A DNA stretch of 45,887 bases from Candidatus Obscuribacterales bacterium (GTDB lineage: Bacteria > Cyanobacteriota > Vampirovibrionia > Obscuribacterales > Obscuribacteraceae), in assembly GCA_021732565.1 (NCBI GenBank), contig JAKFUT010000182.1, positions 1-45,887 on the forward strand, in the 5' to 3' direction. This document shows, one piece after another, positions 1 through 8,741 of this stretch (positions are counted from its first letter, which is position 1; each line of letters begins with the position of its first letter). The notes beneath the pieces are model-generated. The model worked only from the letters and a program-made list of their open reading frames with translations. It did no database searches and was not told the origin of the DNA. The position numbers were made by a program, and so were the translations under genes.

Positions 1-244
1 TTACAGCTTTGCCCACTCCAAGGGATCGGCCCGGAGAAGGAAGTGATTGGTGAATGCAGATCACCCATTGCATTGGCCACCGGAATCTTGAGCATCTATG
101 AACGCTCTCTTACACAGTGCCGCCTTGGGCTTTAAATGGCAGAGGAGATTGCAACTCCGCCCCAGTATGGTTTTGTGACACAAGGGGCGGATTTGCTTAA
201 TTTCTATCGAACGTTGCCTACGCGAAACAGTGATGGGAGAATGC
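1..244. other. No confident gene; possible decayed minus-strand reading frame
   Basis: On the minus strand one frame runs from about 327 to 1 and is broken by a TGA at 63-61. After that stop it reads on for 19 codons to a TAA at position 3-1, and this last stretch (ending in DPLEWAKL) looks protein-like. I do not recognise a family. It could be the end of a decayed gene or chance, and the window edge and the overlap with the small gene at 245-490 limit what can be said. Confidence 0.2.
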
Positions 245-490
245 TTAGAAATGCCAACGATGTCTAGGTTCCCAGCGGTCCCAGCCCCATCGATGATCCA
301 TCCTGTTGAAGAAACCAGGTCGGTCATAATTCCAGCCGCTTCTATAGTTGTGCCAACGCCAACCGTTATTTAGTCGAACATTGTTGTTCCAATTCCAATC
401 TTGGTCCCAGTGACGAGCTTGTGCTGGCGGTGCAACAGTACTGATTAAGATTAGACCGGCTGCAAACAATAACGAAAGTCTCTTAAACAT
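245..490 (-). CDS. Small secreted Trp/Arg/Asn/His-rich protein
   Basis: This 81-residue protein begins with a clear Sec signal peptide (hydrophobic residues about 6-20, probable cleavage after PAQA around residue 25). The mature part of about 56 residues is dominated by Trp, Arg, Asn, His and Asp, with repeated W-x-W and RW/HW pairs. There is no Cys and no known domain that I recognise. A GGAGG ribosome site lies about 9 bases before the ATG and supports the start. The composition suggests a small envelope or surface-binding peptide, but that is inference. The gene stands alone, downstream of nothing obvious on its strand, and the function is unknown. Confidence 0.65.
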   Translation of the reverse strand: MFKRLSLLFAAGLILISTVAPPAQARHWDQDWNWNNNVRLNNGWRWHNYRSGWNYDRPGFFNRMDHRWGWDRWEPRHRWHF

Positions 491-719
491 AATTTGGTGC
501 CTCCACTGCGAATCAAACTACTGCGTGGAAAGAAGCCAGGCCGGCGCTTTAAGTTCCAATCGATTCAAATTACTGAGTGTGCTCACAGTTCCAGCGATCG
601 AGATAGTTCCCTATTATCACTGAGTGGAGCGGCTTTCAACAGGACCCGAAATTGTATCCGAATCTGAAACACAAAATTGTGACAGAGAGAGTTCGCGGAC
701 GAAATTTGGTCAGTCAATG

Positions 720-770
720 AAAGGGTCGAGTACAGCAAAGAAATTTTTCGTTTGCTGTACTCGACCCTTT
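720..770. repeat. Perfect 20-bp inverted repeat (long hairpin)
   Basis: The arms at 720-739 and 751-770 are perfect reverse complements of 20 bases around an 11-base loop, which can itself pair further (GAAA with TTTC). It lies downstream of the minus-strand phosphotransferase gene, in the 386-base gap between genes (491-876). As RNA it would be a very stable hairpin, but there is no terminal U-run outside the stem; the T-rich stretch sits in the loop. It may be a bidirectional terminator or a palindromic mobile/repeat element. I see no gene in the rest of 491-876. Confidence 0.8.
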
Positions 771-876
771 GTCGCGTTGCCCACGGTAGAACTGTGCAGG
801 GGCTGATAGCCTGCAACTGCTCCCCCGACACGAACATAGTAATGACGATTTCGTGAGATCGAAAATGAATGGTTCT

Positions 877-1818
877 TTAGTCTTGCAAAATGTGCACAAA
901 AGATTGTGTGCATTCGCCAATCAAAGCCTCGTCACCAATTTCTGCAGCGTAATTTAGGACCGCCGCGTTGTGATTTACAGCCCGAAAACGAGCCAGAATT
1001 CTAGTTTCTTCATCTAAGTTTGAGTTGTATCCGTCGAGAAACAACCGTCTGGCTGGTGCTGGAAGTATGGTGTACATCACCCCAAGGTCTATAGCGCGAT
1101 GACCGATGTTAATATCACCCCAATCTATAATGCCACTCAGTCTGAATGAAGGACAAGGCTGCCGCCCGACCACGATGTGTCGTGCATACAGGTCTCCATG
1201 AACCAGACTCTTCCGATCTCCCGGGATGATGTCCTGAGCTTCGTTAACAATTATCATTAGCTTTCTGCGAGTTCGCGCATCGATCAGCTGATGATTTTCC
1301 AAATTTACGAACCATTGATTGAGCTTTTCCATTCGGCCAGATACGTCCATTCTACCGAGAGGATCAGGCTTTGCACCAAGTGCCTCTGCCTCTGAAACAG
1401 GAAAATCATGCAAAGCTCGCAAGAATCGGCCAAGGTCCGCTGCAATCACCAGGCGGTCTTGATGGCGAAGATTCGCACCACAAGCGGTAACTCCCTCAAT
1501 CAGGCGGTAACCGCCAAAAGGCCAGTCATATCCCTCACCGCCCTCAGCGTAGAAAAACGGCACAGGAACAGCCGCAGGCAGACCAGGGGCAATCGCGTGC
1601 AAAATCAAATTTTCCATTCGCATCAAAGGCACGGCCACTTCTCGCCGGGGGAACCGAAATATCCATTCGTCGTTCACCAGATAAGCTATGTTGTCCCATC
1701 CCTCGCCCATCAATGTAACCGACACAAGAGAGAGTTCCGGAAAATTTTCCAAGATCAGCAGCCGAGCATGGTCCACACTAACCAATCTTTCTGCCAACCA
1801 TGGCTGCTGTGAAGTCAT
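877..1818 (-). CDS. APH-family phosphotransferase
   Basis: This 313-residue protein has the aminoglycoside/macrolide phosphotransferase fold, a small-molecule kinase related to protein kinases. Visible motifs are the catalytic loop HGDLYARH (residues 207-214, catalytic Asp209) and the metal-binding IIDWGD (residues 230-235, Asp232). An N-terminal lobe carries a GEGWDN nucleotide-loop-like segment (residues 38-43). The usual Asn of the HxDxxxxN Brenner motif is His here, a variant I recall from uncharacterised APH paralogues. The substrate cannot be read from sequence: antibiotic, choline-like compound or sugar are all possible, and chromosomal APH homologues are often not resistance genes. 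The gene appears monocistronic, with weak ribosome-site complementarity before the ATG. Confidence 0.85.
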   Translation of the reverse strand: MTSQQPWLAERLVSVDHARLLILENFPELSLVSVTLMGEGWDNIAYLVNDEWIFRFPRREVAVPLMRMENLILHAIAPGLPAAVPVPFFYAEGGEGYDWPFGGYRLIEGVTACGANLRHQDRLVIAADLGRFLRALHDFPVSEAEALGAKPDPLGRMDVSGRMEKLNQWFVNLENHQLIDARTRRKLMIIVNEAQDIIPGDRKSLVHGDLYARHIVVGRQPCPSFRLSGIIDWGDINIGHRAIDLGVMYTILPAPARRLFLDGYNSNLDEETRILARFRAVNHNAAVLNYAAEIGDEALIGECTQSFVHILQD

Positions 1819-2146
1819 TTTATGTTACCCCATATACTGCAGCTTGAATTTGAATTCGTGGTTCTTCGCCTCTCGGCATCCACTTACCGTAATCTTGAAA
1901 TTGTAAGAATTACCCCGGCATCCCCTTCGTTCGGATTCAGCCATCAGTCAGAATCTGAACGCTGATCGCGCGCGGAACCATCGAGCAGCAGATGCTTGAA
2001 CGAACGAAGAACTACACAGAACTCGACTGCGAATATTATGCATACCAACTCGGTTAAGAATGATGGACAATGGAGACAGTGAAGCACTGTCCGGTCATGA
2101 ATAAGGACATCTGCAGCCCGCGGGCAAATGTCCCTGGCTTATCGCT
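1819..2146. other. Intergenic gap without recognisable gene
   Basis: These 328 bases separate two minus-strand genes. They should hold the promoter of the phosphotransferase gene and the 3' end of the 652-residue gene. I see no strong hairpin, promoter box or protein-like frame. Confidence 0.4.
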
Positions 2147-4105
2147 CTATCTCTTTTGATCTCGTGTATCGGTTCGCCTGGTGCTTTCGGCCGACAGCAT
2201 CATATGTTTACGATAGAGTGCGTTGTTTGTCGCACGCATTGACGAGGCGGGGTCATCGCCACCGGAGGTTTTCGCCGCCCCGTTGTCTGGATGTTCACTT
2301 ACCGTTTCCCAACCGTGCTTTGCCAGGTGGTCCTCAATTAAGTCTGCTTCGCCGTTGGAAGTGGCGATGCATCCTTCAAGAAATCCGGTGCGATAGCTAA
2401 GTTCTTCCACCCTGCGAATTAGCTTATTGATAAGCCTCACTTGATGTTTTGCTGCTCCGCTTGGTTCTTTAGGCGGTAATGAAGACTGCAATTCAGCCAT
2501 TGCCAGTAGTGCGGAATCAGCTTCATTGAGTCGTCTGCGCTTGCCCTTTTGAAGACTGCGTTGTGATAACTTCTTCTTCCTATTTTTTATCTCTTTTCGC
2601 ACCGACTGTTGTAATGCAGTAAGGTATTGGTCAATGTTATACGTGGCTTCGGCGGCAGTACCGTCGTCATCTGCATACGCTTGATCCTCTTCTTCTTCCG
2701 CTTGATCCTCTGAACCATCGGCGTTGTCATCATGTGCTCGGAGAAAATCAAGATTCAGTTCCGATACTGCAGCATTTAGGGATGCAGCTTCGAGTTCCTC
2801 TTCATCGCCTTTGTCACTGCACCCGAACAGACCGAGCAGCTGCTGTCTCACTTGGGGCGAAGCGGCAATGGCATCTTTCAGTATGGCGTCTCTCAATAGC
2901 GCGAGATACGGTTCCGCTGCCGCATCGCGCAGCTGCTTTGAGTGCGATGACTCGCCGGCGTCGCTGCCAAGCAACTCATCATGCTCGCTTCCAGATTTCG
3001 AAGACGCTGAAGCGGTCGATGCATCTTTCTTTGTTAAGGGCAACACGAATTTCTTCTGCTCGGGTGAAGATTTTCTCTTCTCTGGCGCCACAGACTTCTT
3101 CTCCGCGCTTGAGGACTTCTTCTGTTCGCCTGCAGCCGCCGTTGTTTTCGACCCTTGCGCTTTATCTTTTCCTATCAATTGATCACAGGTCATCAATCCG
3201 AGGAGCTTGGCCCGTACTTCTGGCGAAGCCTTAATCTCGTGCACAGCTTCATCAACAGTCATATTAGTCGCCACGATTCTACGCAGGGCCTCCGCGGCCT
3301 CCCGCGGCTCGATCAAATTCTTGGTGCTGAGTTTCTGAAGCTCAAGTGCGCATTCCAATAAATCCTTAGGTAATTTGCCTGTATGAACGAAGGTTTCTCC
3401 GATGTATTCCTCGTAATTGAGACTTCTCTCAACATTCTCTAGCAATTCCGCTTCCGTTGTAAGTCCCGCAAGAACCAGGAGCTCTCCAAGACGGATAGTA
3501 TTTTGCGGATACAGTTGAAGATATCCGTGTATGGAGAGCGATTCTTCTATCGTCGTCTCGTTCGCAGCCGCCGACCGTAGAGCATCAATGGCCTGTTCGC
3601 GACTGATAAGTCCGTCACGTACAAGCTTCTGAGCAGTGAGGGCCGAAAATGCTATGTTGTTATTGATAACTCCTTGTATTACTAGCACCCGCGCCAGCGG
3701 CAATCCCGCGGTGTAGAATCCCTCTAAGCCTGACGCAAGCTCCTGCTCAGTGATAATTTCAGCATCGAGAAACAGTTGCCCCAAGCGATTCGTCAACTCA
3801 TAGGCCTCCGAACGCCAGCCCAGCTTGGCCAGTGCTTCTTCAAGCGTAATTTGCTTTGTATGTAGCAAATTCAATGCCTGGGCGGCAATATCTTCGGACA
3901 GAAGACAGTCTCGAACTAAAGATTGGGCAAAAAGTGCCGCCTGCAACGTCTGCTCTTTCAAACTTCCATTGCTAATCAGTATCCGCCCTACAGGGAGAGC
4001 AGTCTTCAAGGAAATTGGAAGTGCATCGGCCAGATCGCTTCGTTCTATCACACCTGCTTTGACAAGCAGATCACCAACGAGGATCTCAGGATTCTTTTTC
4101 GCCAT
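2147..4105 (-). CDS. Protein with three tandem GspE_N/MshEN-like modules and acidic C-terminal region
   Basis: The protein has 652 residues and no signal peptide or membrane segment. The N-terminal half is built of three repeats of about 100 residues (roughly 7-95, 108-195 and 205-290). Each contains two paired helices of the pattern G-x-LL-x-x-AG-x-I/L-x-x-x-x-L-x-x-AL, which is the pattern of the N-terminal domain of type II secretion/type IV pilus ATPases (GspE_N/MshEN, a c-di-GMP-binding module in some ATPases). No ATPase domain follows. A Lys/Ser/Ala-rich linker (about 310-390), an acidic stretch and a basic coiled-coil-like end come next. An AGGA ribosome site about 8 bases before the ATG supports the start. 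The role is unknown; a cytoplasmic scaffold or regulatory protein is my guess. Confidence 0.8.
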   Translation of the reverse strand: MAKKNPEILVGDLLVKAGVIERSDLADALPISLKTALPVGRILISNGSLKEQTLQAALFAQSLVRDCLLSEDIAAQALNLLHTKQITLEEALAKLGWRSEAYELTNRLGQLFLDAEIITEQELASGLEGFYTAGLPLARVLVIQGVINNNIAFSALTAQKLVRDGLISREQAIDALRSAAANETTIEESLSIHGYLQLYPQNTIRLGELLVLAGLTTEAELLENVERSLNYEEYIGETFVHTGKLPKDLLECALELQKLSTKNLIEPREAAEALRRIVATNMTVDEAVHEIKASPEVRAKLLGLMTCDQLIGKDKAQGSKTTAAAGEQKKSSSAEKKSVAPEKRKSSPEQKKFVLPLTKKDASTASASSKSGSEHDELLGSDAGESSHSKQLRDAAAEPYLALLRDAILKDAIAASPQVRQQLLGLFGCSDKGDEEELEAASLNAAVSELNLDFLRAHDDNADGSEDQAEEEEDQAYADDDGTAAEATYNIDQYLTALQQSVRKEIKNRKKKLSQRSLQKGKRRRLNEADSALLAMAELQSSLPPKEPSGAAKHQVRLINKLIRRVEELSYRTGFLEGCIATSNGEADLIEDHLAKHGWETVSEHPDNGAAKTSGGDDPASSMRATNNALYRKHMMLSAESTRRTDTRDQKR

Positions 4106-4515
4106 GCAAACAGTCCTCTTATCTTTTATCCGTCTGTGTTATGCCCGGCTACGTGTTTTGTAAGCGGCTGGTGCTTGACCATGCCAGACAGCCAAGAGCG
4201 CCGGGAACTTAACCGGAGGGCAAGGTCCGTCTGCCTGCAACACAACGTGGTTTGTCGTCATCTTGTTACAGTGATACTCCAAGACTACCGGTGAGTCGCT
4301 TTCAAGTTGGTCTATTATCCCCGAAAACGGTTGAAAACCCGTCACCGTTCTCGAACTGTGGCGGTTTCTATCCTGTTGCCAATAATTCCGTCTTGAAAGC
4401 AACTCAAACTACCACCAATGCATTAACTAAGGTACGCGGAAAGTAACGGTAGATACCGGTGCATGGTAGTATGCAGCGAATGACTTACGGCCACGAGTTT
4501 ATAAGGAGCAATCCA
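4106..4515. other. Divergent intergenic region
   Basis: These 410 bases lie between the divergent starts of the 652-residue gene (minus) and the Mop gene (plus), so they should carry both promoters. An 87-codon minus-strand frame (4402-4139) is open, but it has no ribosome site or family I recognise, and I do not call it a gene. A plus-strand frame open from 4459 is the upstream extension of the Mop gene and lacks a ribosome site of its own. Confidence 0.35.
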
Positions 4516-4725
4516 GTGCAAATTGGAGCCAGAAACAAAATTGTAGGAAAAGTTACGACTGTCAAGAGCGACGAAATCATGTCGCTTATCAAGGTGCAAG
4601 TTGGCGGACCGGTCCAGATGTCATCGGTTCTAACTACTGAATCTCTACAAGAAATGGGATTGAAAGAAGGCGACGAAGTTGAGTTGGTAATCAAAGCAAT
4701 TCATGTGTTGCCCATAAAGAATTAG
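4516..4725 (+). CDS. Single-domain Mop (TOBE) molybdate-binding protein
   Basis: With a GTG start at 4516 the protein has 69 residues, the normal size of a molbindin. It matches the Mop/TOBE pattern: GARN near the start, then V-x-x-I-K-x-x, a middle block (V-x-TTESLQ-x-x-GL-x-x-GDEV) and a C-terminal VIKAIHVLP. Proteins of this type bind molybdate or tungstate as oligomers and store or buffer it in the cytoplasm. The GTG is chosen over the ATG at 4459 because AAGGAG stands at 4503-4508, about 7 bases before it, and because the extra 19 residues have no counterpart in the family. The gene is monocistronic and ends at a strong terminator. No modABC transporter lies nearby. Confidence 0.88.
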   Translation: MQIGARNKIVGKVTTVKSDEIMSLIKVQVGGPVQMSSVLTTESLQEMGLKEGDEVELVIKAIHVLPIKN

Positions 4726-4793
4726 GTAGCATCCGACCGAAACTGCCCCACGCAAGACTGCTGAAGCGCGAACGGTCATATCATCACGAACTC

Positions 4794-4828
4794 AACGGAA
4801 CCGCACTAATGCGGTTCCGTTCTTGGTT
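4794..4828 (+). terminator. Rho-independent terminator of the Mop gene
   Basis: A perfect 12-bp stem (4794-4805 with 4810-4821, core GGAACCGCA/TGCGGTTCC) closes a CTAA tetraloop and is followed by TCTTGGTT. It lies about 70 bases after the Mop stop codon and may also serve the convergent gene at 4856-5686. Confidence 0.85.
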
Positions 4829-4855
4829 ATGGACTATGATTTATTTGCGCTTGAT

Positions 4856-5686
4856 CTACTTCGGACCCATTACACATCCCGCTATGCAAAGAACGACGCC
4901 AATGGTTTGTACGAGAAACGGTTTCCAGACTTTGAAGAAATGCATGCTCATGAATACAAGCCATGCCAATGGCAACAACAGGGTCGCGAATCCCCACAAA
5001 ACATTCTGCCGAAAAGCAATTCCTAAATACCAAAGCCATCCGATAGCGGCCAACAGAATGCCCGACCAAATCGATATACAGCCGACTGTTTCGCCGGGCG
5101 TTTTGGGCTTGAACCATTTTTCTGACAGTGCTTTATAGTGTGCGCTATTAGTAGCTTTAGCTTTGTCTGTATTAAACTTCAACGAATTGGTCGATTTTTT
5201 CATTGCAGACTTTATTGCATCGCCGTCGCCAACGTAAAGAATGCACATGGCCTCGCTGTTGGAATTGTCGATAGCGACTAACAATTGTGCTGGATTGTCA
5301 TTCATCTGCGTGTCCACAATCTGACCAGTCCAACCGTCCCCCTTGGTGTTTTGCCCCTTACCAAATGTCATTTTTGGACTGGTACGCAAGCCCTCCTCTT
5401 CCTGCTTTACAGCTTTTTCCAGAGGAACGGGGAAAAGCATCGGTTCGAGAGAAATCACACATCCGCCGCCGGAAAAAAGTCTGGTACCATCCTTGATGTC
5501 TTGCGCTTGCTCTTCGGCTGTGCGCTTCGCTTTTTGCAGCTCAGCCGGGACAAGCACTGAAAAGTCTCCTTCCGGCGAGATGAACGGCTTCCACTTGATG
5601 CGGTCTTCCTGTGCACGACACGGGCCCCAGGCAAGCCCGATAAATGCCAGCAAGGCTACTATCAAACCTGTGTGTAACGTGTTCAT
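4856..5686 (-). CDS. Secreted/membrane hypothetical protein with C-terminal membrane helices
   Basis: The 276-residue protein starts with a signal peptide (hydrophobic residues about 7-20, cleavage near CRAQ at 23-26). An exported domain of about 170 residues follows, beginning with a WKPF-x-SPEGDFSVLVP segment, a pattern of extracytoplasmic beta proteins that test a value against a threshold in no enzyme I know. Residues about 198-276 form two or three hydrophobic segments (CISIWSGILLAAIGWLWYL; VLWGFATLLLPLAWLVFM; FLVQTIGVVLCIAGCVM), which should anchor the C-terminus in the membrane. GGAG six bases before the ATG supports the start. No domain is recognised. It converges on the Mop terminator. 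Confidence 0.75.
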   Translation of the reverse strand: MNTLHTGLIVALLAFIGLAWGPCRAQEDRIKWKPFISPEGDFSVLVPAELQKAKRTAEEQAQDIKDGTRLFSGGGCVISLEPMLFPVPLEKAVKQEEEGLRTSPKMTFGKGQNTKGDGWTGQIVDTQMNDNPAQLLVAIDNSNSEAMCILYVGDGDAIKSAMKKSTNSLKFNTDKAKATNSAHYKALSEKWFKPKTPGETVGCISIWSGILLAAIGWLWYLGIAFRQNVLWGFATLLLPLAWLVFMSMHFFKVWKPFLVQTIGVVLCIAGCVMGPK

Positions 5687-6159
5687 GTGTTACTCCGCGG
5701 CTCACCATCGATCATATACCCAAAGTGTCGTCAAATTGATCCCCGCTGGAGAAGTGGAACTGATAAATCGTTCCGCCGCTGTTTGAAAAACAACTTCGCG
5801 CCGGAGGTTGGCATTCCCTTAAGTAATGGCTTTGCTCTTGCGGATTATTCAACGGTCATAGTACAGCCACATAGTTCGGGTCCTTCTTCTGGCCGTGGCG
5901 CCAACGCAAGAATAGATTCCCTCGACCATAAAGTACTCTGTTCTTGCGCTCATTCCGGCAGGAATTATCCGGGTGTCACTGACAGATCTTATGAGAACGA
6001 TGAACAAATCGTTGTGTCTATCCTTGAATGATCTTCTAGACGTTGATCCAGAAATTATCCATCTGCAGTACACAATGCCTACAAGTCATTCAACTATTAT
6101 GATGACATCGAGAACGTCATACGCTTACCGAGTTCAACAAGCGTTCGTTTTCCGAAGTC
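5687..6159. other. Intergenic gap before the hairpin array
   Basis: About 470 bases with no convincing gene. Several short frames are open on both strands but lack ribosome sites or family resemblance. The region should contain the promoter of the minus-strand gene starting at 5686. The last bases before 6180 already resemble, in diverged form, the leader of the array unit that follows. Confidence 0.35.
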
Positions 6160-7095
6160 ATTTTTCCCGGCGCGATAAAATATCCCCTAACCTGCTCCCT
6201 CCAGTGCTAGTTAGGGGATATCCCCTTTCTTGAGCACCTTGGATGAGTCTTCCACGAACCGGCGCGTGGATCCACCAAACTTCCACATCCATTACATCTT
6301 TTCTCCATGCGCCGCGCCTATCATGAATTCATCGGCAAAGGGCAAGCGGTGCCATACCAGAGGCTCTCCGAATAACTTTTCGCCCGGCGCGTTAATGTCC
6401 CCTCACTTGCCCCCTCCACTGCAAGTGAGGGGACATCCTTTTGTGCATCTTAACTGCAGCATTAACTATGGACCATTCAAAGACTGATCCAGAGAGGCTC
6501 CACATTGAGTACATCTTTTCTCCATGCGACCTACCTATTATGAGTTCATCGGCAACAGCAAGCGGTGTATACCAGGCACCTCTCCGAGTAAGTTTTCGCC
6601 CGGCGCGTTAATGCCTCCTCACTTGCTCCCTCCACTGCAAGTGAGGGGCATTCTCTTGTGCATCTTATCTGCAGCATTAACTCTGGACGATTCAGGATCT
6701 GTTCCACAGAGGTTCCAGATTCTGTCCATCCTTTCTCCATGCAACCAGCCTACTATGAATTCATCGGCAAAGAGCAAGCGGTGCTATACCAGAGGCCTCT
6801 CCGAGTAAGTTTTCGCCCAGCGCGTTATTGCCTCCTCGCTTGCTCCCTCCACTGCAAGTGAGGAGGCATCCTTTTGTGCATTTTATCTGCAGCATTAACT
6901 CTAGACGATTCAGGATCTGGTCCACAGATGTTCCAGATTCTGTCCATCTTTTCTCCATGTAACCCGCCTATTATGAATTCATCGGCAAAGAGCAAGCGGT
7001 GCTATACCAGAGGCCTCTCCGAGTAAGTTTTCGCCCGGCGCGTTAATGTCCCCTCACTTGCTCCCTCCACTGCAAGTGAGGGGACATCCCCCTTC
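6160..7095 (+). repeat. Tandem array of about 217-bp units, each with a long hairpin with C-rich loop
   Basis: Five hairpins stand at 6180-6221, 6395-6436, 6611-6651, 6829-6868 and 7046-7087, spaced 215-218 bases apart. Each has a 12-16-bp stem and the loop TCCCTCCACT (variants CCCCTCCACT and TCCCTCCAGT). Each is preceded by CCCGGCGCG (CCCAGCGCG in the fourth copy), and units share further blocks such as ATGAATTCATCGGCAAA (6323, 6540, 6755, 6973) and AGAGGCCTCTCCGAGTAA. Stem changes are compensated across copies at four positions (A-T/G-C, T-A/C-G, C-G/T-A, A-T/C-G), and the third copy has a one-base bulge. Unit length is not a multiple of three, so a repeat protein is unlikely. Read on the plus strand the loop is complementary to a Shine-Dalgarno core; on the minus strand it contains GGAGG. 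The first unit is the most diverged. Confidence 0.88.
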
Positions 7096-7232
7096 AGCGT
7101 TCTCGGCGTTAGCAACTACCGAATTGAAACTCCAGTTAGCATTCTCAAACGGTTTGCTCGTTTGATAGATCAAATCAATCAATACGGCATGCTGACCTGA
7201 CTTGACCATGCGCAGAGCATTGCAGGACTGCT

Positions 7233-7550
7233 CTAACTATCGTTCTCATTTGATACATTTCCAGGGTTTGTACGGTAGAGCTTGATCAGCGAACTAATTG
7301 TTTGTGCGCTTGCAACCAGGCAAGTGAAGGAGACAGAAATGCAAGCGATCGCAATAATTGACGACCAACCGATTGTTACTCCTCCGATGGAGAACAAAGC
7401 TGATTGACTCTGGTTACCCGAGACAATGATCTGCGACACTTGAGTCACTGACGATAATAGCAGCAGCGCGCCACTGGTCATCGCCACCGCACCCAGACAA
7501 ACGATGCGAAAAATGAGTCTGTTTTTCTGGCTCTTGATCTCATCTTCCAT
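7233..7550 (-). CDS. Small membrane protein, two helices
   Basis: This 105-residue protein has a charged N-terminus (EDEIKSQKNR), a first hydrophobic helix at about 14-36, a short polar loop and a second helix at about 57-83, then a polar tail. Topology is probably N-in, C-in. No family is recognised and the ribosome site is weak, so the call rests on the well-formed two-helix pattern and the lack of a competing frame. It lies directly after the hairpin array, on the opposite strand to the orientation in which the hairpins would be followed by U-rich sequence. Confidence 0.55.
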   Translation of the reverse strand: MEDEIKSQKNRLIFRIVCLGAVAMTSGALLLLSSVTQVSQIIVSGNQSQSALFSIGGVTIGWSSIIAIACISVSFTCLVASAQTISSLIKLYRTNPGNVSNENDS

Positions 7551-7657
7551 CTTTGTATCATACCCGAATATGGATAACTTCGAGCCCTCGCACTATGCGA
7601 CTCGTCATTCTAACGTCTTTCGGCCGGGTCCTTCAGCCGAAGGCGGACCTCACGTAG

Positions 7658-8470
7658 CTATCCGGCTGTCTCCACCGCATCTGAAAGTTTGCTCTCGCCA
7701 GCTCCACGAACTTGCAAATCGCCCCCGGTTTGCATAAACACTACTATGCGAACGTCCTTTCTTTTCCAAGATGGCGCAATGTTGACGGTTGCTTCAATAC
7801 CGGAGCTATTCTCCCTGAACGATCCAATTTGGTGTAGATCGCGAACCACCGAGCTGTGAGCGAGCGTTCGCCCTGAGTTCTCGCCGCGACTGATCACGGA
7901 CACCAGGTTATCCTCCACCACCGCAACATAAATGGCTGCGTCCTGCACCACCAGCTTATCTGGAACGTGTATAGCGCATTTTACCGTTACTGCTTTGTTG
8001 CCACTTTTGACAAGTTTCACATCTAATTCAGCTTTTGGCTGAGTTTCTGCCGTCTTCACATCTTTGAGGATTTTTTCATAGCTCGTAGCAGCGGTTTCAA
8101 CGTGTCCATCAATTATCAGTTGCGGCGTGTAGACCGTTTTGCTGCGAAACACGGACGCATAACGATGTTGGCGTTCCGAGAAGGACTCGGCGGAGTATGG
8201 ATCACGCCAGCCCAAATAATTCCAATAGGCTACGTGTTCGCCCAGTGTAATGACATGTATTCCCTTTAGTCTTTGTTCTTTCTGTAGTTGTGCCAGAACA
8301 CTGTCCGCTGAGGGACAACTGGAACAACCTTCCGACGTAAACAATTCCACAAGCACACATGGGCTAGCGTTTCGGTCCTGCGCCCCGGCCCTGAGTATGA
8401 AAAATGGTAGAACACTTAGAGTAAGCAAAAGTATGGCACTAAGACCGGGCACAGAAATTCGCGACTTCAT
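7658..8470 (-). CDS. DUF1223 family secreted thioredoxin-like protein
   Basis: The 270-residue protein carries a signal peptide (hydrophobic about 10-26, cleavage near AGA-Q at 28-31). It then matches the DUF1223 pattern: LFTSEGCSSCPSAD with a CxxC pair (Cys49, Cys52), HVAYWNYLGWRDPYS, RQ-x-x-YA and VYTPQLIIDG, which in thioredoxin folds includes the cis-proline loop before the active site. The family is periplasmic or exported and presumed to be thiol-active; its substrate is not known. A C-terminal beta domain of about 120 residues completes the usual length. AGGGTAAC before the ATG serves as ribosome site. It is not in an evident operon with the small membrane protein downstream. Confidence 0.88.
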   Translation of the reverse strand: MKSRISVPGLSAILLLTLSVLPFFILRAGAQDRNASPCVLVELFTSEGCSSCPSADSVLAQLQKEQRLKGIHVITLGEHVAYWNYLGWRDPYSAESFSERQHRYASVFRSKTVYTPQLIIDGHVETAATSYEKILKDVKTAETQPKAELDVKLVKSGNKAVTVKCAIHVPDKLVVQDAAIYVAVVEDNLVSVISRGENSGRTLAHSSVVRDLHQIGSFRENSSGIEATVNIAPSWKRKDVRIVVFMQTGGDLQVRGAGESKLSDAVETAG

Positions 8471-8741
8471 TTTGTTACCCTGATGTGTTGGTCACTAATG
8501 GTATCCGGTAGGCTCATAAGTACCTGTCCAGTTGTCGGTGGGACAGATGGCAGGTTTATACCAGCTGTCCACCCCCATTCTTGAGATGATCGGTAATCAT
8601 CCTGGGCACATGGCTCCACCACTCTGATTATGAGTCATGACCCGAAAATTGTCGTAGTGTTTTAGATCGAAATGAGCCAGTGTTTTAAGTCGGTCAGGAA
8701 TCTACTGCGAGGTATTTCGCAAAACGATTCGCGACCGTTTT

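Noticed and set aside
877-1818. Antibiotic resistance gene call for the APH-fold protein
   Set aside because: The fold is shared by many housekeeping kinases, the Brenner Asn is replaced by His, and no mobile context is seen.
6230-6958. Several overlapping short frames inside the hairpin array as repeat proteins
   Set aside because: Unit lengths of 215-218 bases shift the frame between copies and no frame persists across units.
6160-7095. CRISPR array reading of the 217-bp repeats
   Set aside because: Units are near-identical throughout, far too long and not repeat-plus-unique-spacer, and no cas gene is in the window.
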